A DNA stretch of 64,000 nucleotides, taken from NCBI GenBank assembly GCA_031769625.1, contig JAUIMM010000694.1, forward strand, positions 4,052,501 through 4,116,500, given 5' to 3'. The stretch is from Taudactylus pleione (taxonomy: Eukaryota > Chordata > Amphibia > Anura > Myobatrachidae). The position numbers and the translations under genes are program-made. The notes under the pieces were generated by a model. The model was not told the DNA's origin. It saw only the letters and a program-made list of their open reading frames with translations, and searched no databases. Shown here in pieces: positions 1 through 12,364 of the stretch (its first letter is position 1; every line of letters starts with the position of its first letter).

Positions 1-408
1 TAGAGGCAAGTTTTAGGCTGTGAGAAGGCAGGTGGGAAAGGACTGGATGGGCAGGGAGACAGACGAGGAGGCTTGCTAGTAGGCAGTAGAGGACTAGAGT
101 TGGGTAAGGATTCGAGGCAGGCAAGGAGGTGGGTGGGTATACGAGGAGTTCATCTTTTAAAGTGAAAAGTAAACAAAAAATATGTCAAAATTCTAGACAC
201 TAACTAGCTAGAATCCGGAAATCAGGTCCTCTGAGTGTTATTTATAATTATAATAAATAGGTGACAACCCAGTTTCCCTTTCTTACTCTCCCCCCTCTTT
301 ACTCTACCTTTACTCACCTAATTTTCATTTGTGTGACAAAGCTGTGTCAGAGTCCTCAGTCCACTAGTAGGCTAATGCCGATGAAAGCCCCCTCCATCTC
401 CCACTCGC

Positions 409-533
409 TGGCCATACTCCTGACCCCCCCCCCCCGCCCGCAGCCATACTCCTGACCTTCCCTCAGTTCACGGTCATACTCCCGACCCCCCCGCCCGCGG
501 CCATACTCCAGACCCCCCGCCCGCAGCCATACT
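409..533. repeat. C-rich short tandem repeat
   Basis: About four degenerate copies of a unit of roughly 30-37 bp, each a C-run followed by GCCCGCAGCCATACTCC, differing in C-run length. The 64-codon open frame at 261-455 runs into it and has no recognisable protein character. Confidence 0.6.
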
Positions 534-1627
534 GAGTTCCGTTACACGCTGTCAGGATCCAGGTAGCTGTGGCACGAGCAGTGGTGGAGAAGATCAGTGA
601 GCCATGGCTGTGAGAAGTAGTACACCTGGAGCTGGCAGTCTGTCAGAGCCGTTCTCCAGTCGCCCACAGCCAGCGTCCTCTGATCTGTGATCCCAGACTG
701 ACAGACCGCATCATTCTTATTATGTCCACTTATTACAGTGTATTATGTGAGGCTCACAGTGTCATAATAATTATAATCCACTGTTGTAGTCGGGCATAAT
801 AAGAATGTACTTATAGAACAAAAAGCACTTCCTCTTACTTATTTCCTCACATGGCGGCTGGGGCTGTACTGAGGGCTGTCACCCCGCTACAGCGGCTACT
901 GACAGCCTGTGAGCAGTGTTAGTGTAGCGGCTCAGCGCTGAAGCCACGCCCCTGCCCTCTGCCTTAAAGTTGAAAAAAAAATTGTTTAGTGCTCGAAGTG
1001 GCGGTATGTCATACCGTTGTATACCGGCACACTTCGGGCACTGCCGCTAATTGGATTGTAGTCAGCCTGGCTGAATAAACTGAAAAGAGGAAGATGGCTC
1101 CTCTCACCAGGCTATATATATGAGTCCTCTAAGCCCTCCCCTTATGCCTACAATAAGCTCTTACACTCATCAAATGACCAATACCTAACATATCAAACAG
1201 GGTGCTTAGCTATCCTCAAGCTCATTCAAGTATTCGGATTCTTTTACAGTTATTATGCATCTGGAACTTAAAAGTGCAGCTGCTGGACCACATTCTGGTA
1301 CAAGGGACACATAGGGGCACACAGGCTCGGTGACAGGGAGACCTAAGGGGACACCTGTCCTGGGCCACAAGGTTCCAAGGGGCCACAAGTCTGGATTGGC
1401 ACAAAACCAAAGCACTTGGGGGCCGCAGCACTAACTAGCTAAATTTGAAGTAGGGACCACACTGACCAGCAACTATACTAAGTAAAATAAAATAATAGTT
1501 CCCTCTCCGGAGTCCGCCCGGTTATCCAAGTCCCCCCGAGGAAATGTCACCTAGTGCACCACTGCTGTGCATGTTCCACAGTAATCAGTTTCACCAAGGC
1601 AGCGTAATTACGTGCGATGCTATAATG
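534..1627. other. Non-coding stretch, nothing recognised
   Basis: No frame shows domain-like sequence. A GC-richer patch lies around 860-960 and a short inverted sequence around 1000-1045 (GTGGCGGTATG ... CACTTCGGGCACTGCCG). The overlapping minus-strand frames at 1206-1431 are short and unlike any family I know. Confidence 0.4.
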
Positions 1628-3334
1628 CAGAGCCATAACTAGACTATTTAGTGCTCTGTGCCAGAGAGCGCATTGGCGCATCCCCATTTTTTAAAAAGGG
1701 ACATAATATAGTGCACCTGAAAAAGGGTCATGGCCTCATGGAGAAGGGCCAGGGAAGAGATAGGAGAGGCCAGGAGATGCTGGGGATAAATAGGGACATA
1801 ATATAGTGCACCTGAGAGAGGGTCATGGCCTCATGGGGAAGGGCCAGGGAAGAGATAGGAGAGGCCAGGAGATGCTGGGGATAAATAGGGACATAATATA
1901 GTGCACCTGAGAGAATGCCATGGCCTCATGGGGAAGGGCCAGGGAAGAGATAGGAGAAGCCAGGAGATGCTGGGTATAAATAGGGACATAATATAGTGCA
2001 CCTGAGAGAGGACCATGGCCTCATGGGAAAGGGCCAGGGAAGAGATAGGGGAGGCTAGGAGATGCTGGGGATAAATAGGGACATAATATAGTGCACCTGA
2101 GAGAGGGCCATGGTCTCATGGGGAAGGGCCAGGGAAGAGATAGGGAAGGCCAAGAGATGCTGGGGATAAATAGGGATATAATATAGGGTACCTGAGAGAG
2201 GGCCACGGCCTCATGGGGAAGGGCCAGGGAAGAGATAGGGGAGGCCAGGAGATGCTGGGGATACATAGGGACATAATATAGTGCACCTGAGAGGGGGGCA
2301 TGGCCTCATGGGGAAGGGCCAGGGAAGAGATAGGGGAGGCCAGGAGATGCTGGGGATAAATAGGGACATAATATAGTGCACCTGAGAGAGGGCCATGGCC
2401 TCATGGGTAAGGGCCAGGGAAGAGATAGTGGAGGCCAGGAGATGCTAGGGATAAATAGGGACATAATATAGTGCACCTGAGAGAGGGCCATGGCCTCATG
2501 CGGAAGGGCCAGGGAAGAGATAGGGGAGGCCAGGAGATGCTGGGTATAAATAGGGACATAATATAGTGCACCTGAGAGAGGGCCATGGCCTCATGGGGAA
2601 GGGCCAGGGAAGAGATAGGGGAGGCCAAGAGATGCTGGGGATAAATAGGGACATAATATAGGGCACCTGAGAGAAGGCCATGGCCTCATGGGGAAGGGCC
2701 AGGGAAGAGATAGGGGAGGCCAGGAGATGCTGGGGATAAATAGGGACATAATATAGTGCACCTGAGAGAGGGCCATGGCCTCATGGGGAAGGGCCAGGGA
2801 AGAGATAGGGGAGGCCAGGAGATGCTAGGGATAAATTAGGACATAATATAGTGCACCTGAGAGAGGGCCATGGTCTCATGGGGAAGTGCCAGGGAAGAGA
2901 TAGGAGAGGCCAGGAGATGCTGGGGATAAATAGGGACATAATATAGTGCACCTGAGAGAGGGCCATGGCCTTATGGGTAAGGGCCAGGGAAGAGATAGGG
3001 GAGGCCAAGAGATGCTGGGGATAAATAGGGACATAATATAGTGCACCTGAGAGAGGGCCATAGCCTCATGGGGAAGGGCCAGGGAAGAGATAGGGGAGGC
3101 CAGGAGATGCTGGGGATATATAGGGACATAATATAATGCACCTGAGAGAGGGCCATGGCCTCATGGGGAAGGGCCAGGGAAGAGATAGGGGAGGCCAGGA
3201 GATGCTGGGGATAAAAGAGGAAGCTACAAGTGGGAATGATAACAAACAGGAAGATTGACAGGCCCAAACAGTGCCCCCTGCCCTCTGGTGCCCTGTGCAA
3301 TGGCACTAGTCGCACTACCCTAGTTACAGCCCTG
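1628..3334. mobile_element. hAT-like element containing a minisatellite
   Basis: The left end CAGAGCCATAACTAG and the reverse complement of the right end, CAGGGCTGTAACTAG, match at 12 of 15 bases. They resemble the CAGTGGCGTAACTAG ends of the better preserved element at 60639-61823. The flanks CTATAATG (1620-1627) and CTGTGATG (3335-3342) match at 6 of 8 positions, as expected for an aged hAT 8-bp target duplication. Nearly all the interior is the 95-bp array. No transposase is present. Confidence 0.6.
1698..3214. repeat. 95-bp minisatellite, 16 copies
   Basis: The start GGGACATAATATAG recurs every 95 bp from 1698 to 3123, giving 16 units that differ by a few substitutions. Because 95 is not a multiple of three, the minus strand shows a ladder of overlapping 61-81 codon frames (PSISWPPLSLPWPFP-like). 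These are repeat artefacts. Confidence 0.95.
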
Positions 3335-3607
3335 CTGTGATGCGCCAGCCCTTCTCTGTCCCTGTTGCCATCTTGTTGGCGGGCTGCCTGTCATGTAAGA
3401 AAGCAGTGACTTAGCGGTTAGGGGGTGGGGCCACAGGTGACAAGCGTCCCCACAGAACAATCGGCCCACCGGGAATCTTCCTGCTGAAGGTAATGGCCAA
3501 TCCGCCCCTGTCTACAGGTTGAACAAGTATTGTCTAAGCGGAACACAAAATGTCCAACCAGGGCCATAGCAAGGCAAAAATGCACCCTGTACCAGCTCCA
3601 TCTTCAA
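3335..3607. other. Non-coding spacer
   Basis: Nothing recognised in this stretch between two mobile elements. Confidence 0.4.
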
Positions 3608-5654
3608 ACATGTGTAACCCCCCTTTACTCTCTAAAAGGGATACTGGGTTACTAACTCCTTTGTTACTCCTAATGTACCCACCCTTAGCATTCCTCTAAG
3701 TGGTGAACATCCCCAATGTCAGTGCCTCCACCCAAGTACTTATGGTTTATGTGGGTCTACTTGGGAAAACCCAATGGTTAAAATATATAGTGTGGTGTAT
3801 AAATAATGTGTAATCACAATACAATACTATATCATTTCACTTCACATTTACCACCAATGTCTTCTCCTTCCATAGATTCCGCAGTAATGGATCTCCCACT
3901 GTAATCTCTCCAGGCAAGTAAACATACAGATAGTTGGCTTGTGATATATTACTTTAATGAAGAACTTAAATGAAAGTTGTTCCCATACATAGGCATTCAC
4001 TTTACATTTGACATAACATTAATGAGAATGCAGTAACAATATTATTACAATTTACAATGCTTATACTACTACCTTTAAATATGGCACCTAATATCCTAAA
4101 CTTCTAAGCAATAAAGTATTACAATCCTAAGGACTAAGGTATAAATATTTCAAGTTCATAAATCACAGAAACTGTCCCTGGTATTAGTCCAATGGTCCTG
4201 TAACCTAGTTATGGGACTTCCTCTTAGACAAGTGAAGTTATGGTGGTACCACAAATTAGTATCTGTATATTCCAGGTTAAATTAGAGTAAAGTTCATGCA
4301 AGTATCTATGCTGATGCCTGACATAATAATAAACTCTTACAATGTCAGTATATAATAGGGATTATTCATGTAAAAGCCAGAGAACAAGGCTGTGTGCCTG
4401 TATAAGATTGGTACTCCTCTTATGGCTGTAGAATTTACTTGGAAACTTTGTTATATCTGCTAAAGTAATGAGCAATTACTCTCCTAAATGTCCACTTGTT
4501 ACACTGTAGCTTTTGCTGTTCCCAATATACTGTAGTAATACTCAATACATAGTTATAGTACAACTGTCTCAGGTTCCTCTGGCTGAAGTTACACTGTATT
4601 CAGGTACTGTTTCACACCCTGGAGTAACTCTACAGGATGTAATTAGAGGTTTCCTCTGATGTAGTCTAAAAGGTATATATCTATAGTTTCTCTGGTATGA
4701 AGTTTGTTAATTGCTCCTCTTAGACAAATGTCTATGTCTACAGCTGTGGTAGAAGCACTGTACAGAGCAGCACTAGTAGATAAATCCTCTAGTGCTCCTT
4801 ATGATCCTGGGATATCTGTCTCTGTCCCTATAGAGCCTCTTTGCTGCCACTAGGGATATCTGTGTCTGTGTAAGTGCCAGGTATTAATTACTCACAGCCC
4901 ATCCAGCACTGCTGATGCCGTCCATCTGACACTGGGGCTGCCACGCCTCTCAGTCTCCGGCTCTCATTGGCTGCACGCCGGACCGGCTCCCAATCAGTGG
5001 CATATAGCAGCGATGATTGATGGCCCTGCAGCTGCTGAGCTCATAGCTGTGTACCGGCTCACCTCGCAACAAGCACCGCCTGGCAACAGCACTACCGCCT
5101 CCTCCAGCAGGGAGTACCCCCATCGGCGCGGGTCCCTCCGCTCCTCTCAGCCGCCGGGACCACCTGCTGTGATGCCACCTCTCCTGCTAGACAGGGTGAG
5201 TACCGCTGTCTCACTTTCTTTCCCAGCTCCGGCTGGGCTCCCTCTCTGGCTCTGCCCCCCTGCGCCCGGCAGCATATCGCTGATCACTGGCTGCCCGGGT
5301 CACAGGAGGGCTGGCACTGGAGGGAGGGATCAGCAGACTGCCTGTCAGCTGCTGCTAACAGCTGTTATATATCCTCCCCCTCACCGGATCCATCTTTTCC
5401 TGACAGGAACCGATTCACTCCCATCTATATTACTCATCCCCTTTTCCTCCAGTGCATCCAACACACTGTAGCACATCCTCACCACAGACATAAAAAAGTA
5501 CCACATAAATTGATATGTTAATACATTAAATACATATATCATGAATTGTGACTATACATATATATATTTGACCTCATAAGTTGTACATTTATAAATATTA
5601 TATAGATTTATAAGTACAGTTCTTATTTTTACCCTTAACCAGGGTTACACATGT
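3608..5654. mobile_element. Element with 12-bp perfect inverted ends (solo LTR or MITE-like)
   Basis: ACATGTGTAACC at 3608-3619 is the exact reverse complement of GGTTACACATGT at 5643-5654. The inner edges read TGTGTAACCC ... GGGTTACACA, the TG...CA ends of LTRs, so a long solo LTR is one reading. The interior is AT-rich except for a GC-rich block at about 4900-5340 with inverted CCAAT motifs (CATTGGC), which would fit a promoter region. The 152-codon frame at 5013-5471 in that block is Pro/Ser-rich and matches nothing I recognise. No clear target duplication was found. Confidence 0.4.
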
Positions 5655-5711
5655 GACATCACAGTGTCCAAACATGTGACATCACAGTGTCCAAACATGT
5701 AACATCACAGT
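5650..5711. repeat. 23-bp direct repeat, nearly 3 copies
   Basis: Copies begin at 5650, 5673 and 5696, each with the CRE-like core TGACATCA; the third is altered to TAACATCA. The repeat overlaps the right inverted end of the preceding element. Confidence 0.85.
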
Positions 5712-7180
5712 GAGGGGGCAGGACCACCAGACCAAGGAGGAGCTGAATTTCCAGAGGGTCCTAAGGATCCTCCAGGCGTCTGCTTTCTTGATTGCAGGGT
5801 GCTGTTCCAGGCACCCTGCATGTCAATTACTGTTGCTACAGAACAGCGATCGTGTCTCCCCCTAGGCATTGCGCACTGGGTGGTGGCAACGATTGCCCAC
5901 CCCTTGTTATGGACCTGGATGTAACTCCAGTTACTATAGAGATACAAGTCCCATCCACACAATCGTGCCTCTCTCTAGCCGAGTGCACGTCAAGATGGTT
6001 CCCATCGTCTCTACTGGAACATGGAGTGGTTGGTTCTGCCAAATGCTATGACACACATCCACCGGTTGCCCAAATCTTGTCCAGCTGTTGTAAAACTACA
6101 AGTGCCGCCGACAGGTTGCCCAAGTCTGCTGTAGATAGAAGCCTCAGACGCCCCTCTCATTGCTGCAGCACAACTCACAGCTATCTCCGTCAGGGCTAAT
6201 GCTAATTGGTACTTGTAATTCCTCAACATTTGGAGAGCTGCACAAACCTAATCTAGATGACAAACAACTAAATGCCCTTCACAAAATATTTTATTTGTTC
6301 CGTACAGTAGGAAATGAAAACTGGAACATTTCCCTCTGTAGGAATTTGGAATACAATGTCTGTGTTTTCCATATCATTTTGGCAGTCGTGCAATGCAAAT
6401 GTACCGTACTGTATAAATATAACGCAGAGAAGGGATCTCCATGGAAAACAGCCATAAAGAAAGAATTTTGGTGTTAGATGTCTGAAATGCTTTTCTATTT
6501 CTGTGAAGTTTACAATAATAGGAACAAAATTTTCTCTTAAAAAGAGAAAAAGAAAAAATTTGCTGTAGTATCTTCCAAATATTGCTGTACGTAGTTTACA
6601 ATCTGGGCAACGCGAAGGGGCCCACAGCTGCCAAGGAACCTCTGTGCTCAGTACTGCAGTATGACAGGGCTCATTATGCCCTACCCCTTTGTGAATACTG
6701 TGCCCCTCCACAGAAGCACCACTGGAGGGACACGCTCATGGGGGCGTGGTTATGAATAGAGACATGCGTGGACATTTTGGTTTTGGCAGAACCTCCCTCA
6801 AATGTTATGTTTTTGGTCAGGATTCGGATTTGTATTGCATTAATATCAATCCAAACCTGAAACAGCCAAACTCCTAACCTTATTTCACTCATTATAAAAG
6901 CATCAACCATGAAAAGTATGTGAAAGCTAGCATAACGCTGAGAGGAGATAACCACCCTGTTTTTTATTGTAACACTACTGGGTAGAACTGTTTTTTGTTG
7001 CAGTGTTGTAAGTGGTTGTTGTAGCTCAATCCAGTTTGTAAGCCTATCAGGGCTCTGTGTGGGCGGGCTCTTTTAGAGAATATTAAGGCTGAAGGCGGAG
7101 TCAGCTCCTCTTTCCAGTTTGTGATCGCCTGGATAAGTACCTCAGTTTCACACTGACCCCTTGTGTAGTTCTTGTCTTTT
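5712..7180. other. Non-coding stretch, nothing recognised
   Basis: Several frames of 60-147 codons overlap on both strands (for example 6268-6711 minus and 5792-6199 plus). None shows a motif, and they contradict one another. From about 7020 the sequence may be the 5' leader of the downstream retrotransposon. Confidence 0.35.
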
Positions 7181-7442
7181 CTCTACAGTATTTCTCAGCA
7201 CTTGTTTCCCTTCTTACTCATATTCAAATCTTTTCCCACTACTGTTCTTCCCTCACATATCTGTACCTTATTTTTTATTCTAACCCTTCCCCTTTTTCTT
7301 TTCTTCACTGTCCCCTCCATCCCCCAACTCACATTGACTTACACTGTTATTTTTCATTCCCTCCCTCCTGTACCCTACTTTTCAGCTTGCCTCTAGTATT
7401 TTTGATTGAAGCTGCCCCAGTGCAGCCCCTGTCCCCACCGTA

Positions 7443-8700
7443 ATGCACCCCCCCCCCGCCACTTACTGGAGGCAGCCAGACCTCTTCCTGCAGCGACCAC
7501 CCCTCCTTAAACTCGCTGGGTGCACTGTGCCCACATGTGTGTCCTCCTGGCTTTCTTCATCCGCGGCGGCCGGTGCCTGTATCAACGCGCCCACTACCTC
7601 CCCATCCGGCCTCCAGACCTGGCTGTCTCAGAGCAGGTCCTTCCTCCGATCATCCCCCCTGCTCACCAGCACCTTCCACTCGGCGCGAAAGCATGGTCTC
7701 CGCGGCTCTGGATTTAGGCCCTGTCCCCCCAAATTGCAGGTGCCATTTTGGTTGATGAGAGGCGATCACAGCCCTCCTGAATCGTCCTCCATCGCTCGAG
7801 GAGTGGAGAGGGCTACTTTTCTGACCCCTACTAGTGTGCAGTCCCCTACTGGAGGCCCGATATTTGCTAGCCCAGCAGGGCTGCATTCCACCCCTATAAG
7901 TGTTCTTGGGACTGTGGGCAGGCATCGCAGTGTTACTGCCCACAGCACTACTGCGCTGCCACAGTTGATATTTCCTGGCATGGCATCACTACCATCTGTT
8001 GATAGTGTCCCCAATAATGGTTTTGCCCCTCATAAGTTTTCCTTATCGGTCCCTCCACCCACTGCACAGTGGTCATCATATTTCAGCCAAGGATTTAGCC
8101 AGCCTGTTTTTGCCCAGAAGTTCATCAGCCCTCAGTTGCCGCAGGCTCCTGGCAATTATGTCCAGCAGGTGGTATACCCCTCCCCCTTGAACAACAGTTT
8201 AATTTGACCCCGGAATTCTATACCCCTTACACGCAATTCTTTCAGAAAGTTTCTAGTGACATATTCTAAGTGAATTCCCTCTCACAGTCCACCTTGCCAC
8301 TAGCCCCTCCACCAATTAGGCCTCCCACCCTGCCACACTCTGGCCAAATTCCACCTCCCTTGCCTACCCAAACCCTAACTCTCACCCCTGATGCAGCTTT
8401 GGCTCCAACACTGTCTGTTGTTAACATAGATGTCCCTAGTTCACAGGATCTCATGTCCCCAGCGATGATGGCTCCATCTGCTACCTTCGGCGTGGTCATT
8501 CCAACTTCGTCGAGTTAAGACGCATTGGGCGCACCGGGGGACAGGCATCGGTTTCTGCAGACAGGTCGGCTGCCCCATAGACATTTGAAACAGGTGAGGT
8601 CATGTTGGCTCATAACAGTGGTACATTGTCACACTCCGATGATTCTTCTGACTCATCTAGCTCAGTTGAAAAGCCGCGCAAGCTCATGCGTTACTTTGTT
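7443..8700 (+). pseudogene. ORF1/gag-like proline- and serine-rich region of the YR retrotransposon
   Basis: The longest plus-strand frame of this region (254 codons, 7443-8207) is Pro/Ser/Thr-rich, with segments such as FPGMASLPSVDSVPNNGF and SPQLPQAPGNYVQQVVYP. After a frameshift near 8208-8270 a second frame continues in the same style (PLAPPPIRPPTLPHSGQIPP), then a Ser/Asp-rich stretch (SHSDDSSDSSSS) to about 8700. Position upstream of RT and low-complexity composition fit the ORF1 or gag of DIRS/Ngaro elements. No zinc knuckle is visible, and the RT-proximal part is lost or replaced by the MITE at 8755. The assignment is by context; an unrelated open frame is possible. Confidence 0.5.
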
Positions 8701-8754
8701 CAGCAGATGAAAGGGAAGCGCCCCCAAAAAGCCCATAGTACAACAGGCAGCTCA

Positions 8755-9207
8755 GGGCCTGATTCAGAGCCGCACGTAAGCGGCTGCTCGTTCGCTCCGA
8801 GCAATGTTCGCACAACTGCGCATGCATATGGGTCGTAATGCGCATGCGCCAACCAGTCAGTGCGATCAGAAATCGAGCGCTCGCCAAATAGCGAGTGCCT
8901 GCTAATTTCAGTGACAGGATGAGGCGTTTGTGGGTGGTAACAGGGGAAGGTGCTTGAAAACGGGGAGTGGAGATCCGAACGCAGGCGTGCCAAACGGTCA
9001 AAACGGGCGTTTTAAGGGTGTGCATAATTAACAAAGCAGCGTCATCGACCACGTCACTTGGTTGTTTCTTAGCCTGAACTGTTCGCATGATTGCGGTAGG
9101 ATAAATCTACCACAAGCACTGCGAGCAGTTCAGATGCCTTTCGATGTACTCGATTAATCAAATAAACAGCGGAGAAGACGTAGGATGCGAGCGGCAAGGG
9201 GGCGTTT
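8755..9207. mobile_element. GGGCCTGATTCAG-family MITE (subfamily B), 3'-truncated
   Basis: It begins GGGCCTGATTCAGAGCC and shares its interior with the copies at 33231-33829 and, reversed, 39134-39733 (for example GACCACGTCACTTGGTT, AACGGGCGTTTTAAGGG). It stops after GGGGGCGTTTAAT, where the other copies continue for about 150 bp. Retrotransposon sequence resumes directly, so the right arm is deleted. It interrupts the retrotransposon between ORF1 and RT. Confidence 0.85.
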
Positions 9208-9405
9208 AATTTACCAGTAGATCTTCAAGTTTTCGTTTTGGCCAAGAGGAACCTTAAATCAGCCAGAGATTACCCGGACATTGTTAGGGACAAAATAGCG
9301 GCAGAGGTACAGTTGGGCCATATGTGTGGCCCTTTTCCATCTCCTCCTTTAGTCGGCATTTGTACCTTTAGGGTTAGTTCTGAAGAAAGAGGCCAGTAAA
9401 TTCAG
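9208..9405 (+). pseudogene. Reverse transcriptase N-terminal fragment (DIRS/Ngaro type)
   Basis: The frame around 9300-9405 gives LGHMCGPFPSPPL, matching the conserved 'ELGHM-GPF-SPPL' entry of DIRS-like RT. A degraded 'SPLG-VPKK' region and a stop follow. The sequence then breaks at an insertion, and RT resumes near 10326. Confidence 0.75.
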
Positions 9406-10325
9406 TGTCACAACTCTAGGGTAATTGGCCTCCCGTGATGGAATAGGCTTTGCTGGCTGGGATACCGGCAGCACAAACTCAGGAGGCCTGAGATATGTTT
9501 TCCTCATAGGATGGCACAGAGCTAGGAGAATTGATTATAGGAACAACAGGCAAAGGCAGACTGTATAGAAGCTGGAACTTGATACGAGATGGTCAGAATG
9601 AGGTAGTGGTAATGGTAGAGTACTAGTCCCAGCGTAGAATAGAACTTAGGCTAGATCCATAGTGGCAGTACGGAGAATATTCCACTGGATAGATGCTGGG
9701 GACCTTGGATCTGTGGATGGTACCAGAGACTGAATACTGTATACTGGAGCACTGGGTTGAGCCCAGGTAAAAGGCAGAGTCCTTATTGAGACAGATTCAA
9801 TTTAAAGATGACAAAGTTCTTGAAAGCTGGTTTAGGAGTACTGAACCAGGTTCAGTAAATAGACAACTGGGTCAGGAACTAACGTGGATCCAGCAGAAGC
9901 CAAAAGGAAACCTTTAGGAGACGTTGCAGAGACACTGACGGAAATTCCAGGAAGGGTTTAAATACCCAGTGTTTGTTGCTGGTTGGACAATTTTCTCACA
10001 GCTGATCCCGGAGTTGAGCAGGATTGGCAGATGCTGAATCAGGTGACCAATCCAAGATGGCTTCGCCCATGAATAGAAGAAGTGAGTGTGGATGCAGAGG
10101 AACAGTGCCAGGTATTGAAGACATCTTTAGGTAAGTGGAGCAGAGAGAGCCAGCGGGGCTAACAGCAATCCATCCAGCAGCATTAGGAAGTTCCGTGCAG
10201 CGGACGCTGCTTACAGCTTCGGGGAGAGCGCGCACACAGCAGAGTGCGCCAGAGCCCGGTCAGACGGACTGCGGCTGTCCGGACCATTTGCTGTGATCCA
10301 GCAGCCCGACTCCTGTCTATCCGGA
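9406..10325. mobile_element. 0.9 kb insertion splitting the RT
   Basis: About 920 bp of unrelated sequence separates the two RT halves. AATTC precedes the left junction and AATTC follows the right one, a possible 5-bp target duplication. The segment starts near TGTCACAACTC and has a GC-rich right end. An old solo LTR is possible, but TG...CA ends are not clear. It carries no coding signature. Confidence 0.5.
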
Positions 10326-11534
10326 AGGTAATTCTGCAAACGACGCTCTAGATCTCTGATTGCAGTGTCGCTTACCAATCTTTTGAGGACGCACTCCGGA
10401 TAGTTCAGGATTTCAGGAGAGGAGCCCTGATGGCAAAGATAGATATCGAATCTGCTTTCAGGCTTCTTCCTCTGCATCCCAATTCTTTTAAATATATGGG
10501 TTTCAAAATTGCCTATGGGCTGTTTCATTTCCTGCTCGTTTTTGAAATGATTTACTTCATTTTTACAGTGGTGTACTCAGGCTGGTTCAGGGCAGTTGGG
10601 TGTCGCCCATTATTTAGATTATTTTTTGTTGGTAGGGCCAATTTGTAGCGAGCCCCTTTTTTCAGTAAAGGCTCTTTTTTGCGTAATGGGCATAGCCATT
10701 GCTGCAAGGAAGACAGAAGGGCCTGCCACTGTATTGTCCAACTGGTGGAGTTTTGCAGGTTGCCCGAGGATAAAGTTAGTAAGCTGCGTGAGTCATTCAA
10801 ATTTTCTCTTTCCACGAAAAAGGTTTCCCTGGAGCACTTGCAATCTTTGCTCGGCCTGCTAAATTTCTTATACCGAGTTATACCTATGAGCAGGGTGTTT
10901 TGTCGAAGGTTAGAGAGAGCCACTGCAGGCATTAAAAGGTTCTCCACATGATTCGCTTATCGGGTGAGCTCAAGGAAGACATGAGGGTTTGGTATGTCTT
11001 CTTGCAAGACTTCAACGGGGTTCGGATTTGGTTATCCAAGCTGGTGGTCAACTCCGAACTTCAGTTGTATACGGATGCATCTGGAGTTTTAGGTTTGGAG
11101 CTTTCTGTGAGGGACAGTGGTGCACGGAGCCTTGGCCTCATGCATGGCAATCTGAGGGTTGGACAGGCAATATGCTCCTCCTTGAATTGTTTCCAATTGC
11201 AGTGACTGTGGAACTTTGGTGTGCGCAGCTCAGTAATCGCAGGATTAGATTTTGGTGCGATAACCTTGGAGTAGTGCAGGCCATAAACAACCAGAGGACC
11301 GTTTGGCCTCAGACACCAAAATTGCTCAGGCATTTAATATTCTTATGTCTGCTCAAGAACATTGATTTTAAGGCCAGGCATGTCCCGGGCATTGAAAACG
11401 AGATAGCAGATGCTTTGTATCATTTTCAATGGTCCAGGTTTAGTTCATTGGCGCCTGCAGCTAGAGTTTGTGGTTTGCCATGTCCTGCTCATGTCTGGCA
11501 GATCATCAGGCCGGCACTGAAGGACTTGCGCTGA
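10326..11534 (+). pseudogene. Reverse transcriptase and RNase H of the YR retrotransposon
   Basis: The RT segment reads YQSFEDALRIVQDF then MAKIDIESAFRLLPLHP, with the first catalytic Asp in KID. The second catalytic block near 10600 reads HYLDYFLLVGP where the family has YLDDFLLVGP, so the second Asp of the catalytic pair is Tyr. The connection region is recognisable (LQSLLGLLNFLYRVIPMSR). RNase H follows with its acidic residues in order: LYTDAS near 11070, LELFPI near 11180, CDNLGVVQAIN near 11255 and IADAL near 11405. At least three frameshifts split it. The order fits DIRS/Ngaro RT-RH; Gypsy is less likely because a tyrosine recombinase, not an integrase, follows. Confidence 0.9.
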
Positions 11535-11599
11535 AAGCTTTGGCCCCGGGTATGCTGAAGTGCGTGGAACTCCTGGTAGGCTTTCATTACCAAGAAGGA

Positions 11600-12101
11600 T
11601 CAGGATAAGAATGTGCAAGATACTATGATGCAGTTTGTTTGGTTTTGCATGAAAAAAGTAATTCAATGGCGGTAATGTCTGGCGCTTTGGCAGATATTTT
11701 GTATTTTTTGTGTTTGTGGGGCTTGGTCGACCCAACCAAGTCATTAATTCTCTCCGAAGCTATAAAGAGTTGGCCGAGTGAGCTGGCGCAGTCGGATGAT
11801 TCTCGCAGGCCTATAGATACTGGGTTATTAAAGGATCTTGTGGTAGCTGTGTCCGGTGTGGCCCTAGGCGATTACAAGGCAGTTTTGTTTAGTTTGGCTT
11901 TCATTTGGCATATTTCGGGGAGCTGCATTTAGTAGTGGTTGGTAACAAGAAGTCATAGGGCTTTTACAAGGTTCAGTAATGTGATTGCGAAGTCGGATTT
12001 GATTTTGTTTAAAATACAGAAATCTAAGACCGATCAGGGGGCATTGGATATCCGTTCCTGCGCATCTGGACCCAAGCATTTGCCCTGTAGTCCTATCTAT
12101 A
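11600..12101 (+). pseudogene. Tyrosine recombinase, N-terminal part
   Basis: The frame 11639-11932 reads like the SAM-like and early catalytic part of DIRS YRs: DPTKSLILSEAIKSWP, then RRPIDTGLLKDLV and GDYKAVLFSLAF. After a frameshift, 12000-12095 gives KSKTDQGALDIR and SGPKHLPCSPI, matching the family's 'KTDQ-G' block. The gene is then cut by a SINE and resumes at 13084. Confidence 0.85.
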
Positions 12102-12112
12102 GGCAGCACAGA

Positions 12113-12167
12113 TGGTGTAATGGTTAGCATTACTGCCTCACAGCACTGAGGTCATGGGTTCGATTCC
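12113..12167 (+). promoter_or_regulatory. Pol III internal promoter (A and B boxes) of the SINE
   Basis: TGGTGTAATGG fits the A-box consensus and GGTTCGATTCC is an exact B box, about 33 bp apart. The tRNA-like head cannot be assigned to a specific tRNA by eye. Confidence 0.8.
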
Positions 12168-12364
12168 CACCATGGCCCTACCTGTGTGGAGTTTGTATAT
12201 TCTCCCTGTGCTTGCGTGGGTTTCCTCCTGGTACTCCGGTTTCCTCTCACACTCCAAAAATATACTGGTAGGTTAATTGGCTCCCAACACAAATTAACCC
12301 TAGAGTGTACAGTATGTGTGTGCGCATGTGATAGGGAACATAGAATGTAAGCTCCACTGGGGCA

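Noticed and set aside
1831..3315. Series of overlapping minus-strand frames with PSISWPPLSLPWPFP-like text
   Set aside because: They shift by exactly 95 bp and are products of the minisatellite period, not genes.
5013..5471. 152-codon frame as a host first exon near a CpG-rich block
   Set aside because: Low-complexity Pro/Ser-rich text inside an element bounded by 12-bp inverted ends, with no domain.
6268..6711. 147-codon minus-strand frame
   Set aside because: No recognisable motif, overlaps contradictory frames and lacks splice or promoter support.
12102..12175. Stand-alone tRNA gene
   Set aside because: A and B boxes are present, but the sequence runs on into the SINE body and lacks a convincing cloverleaf.
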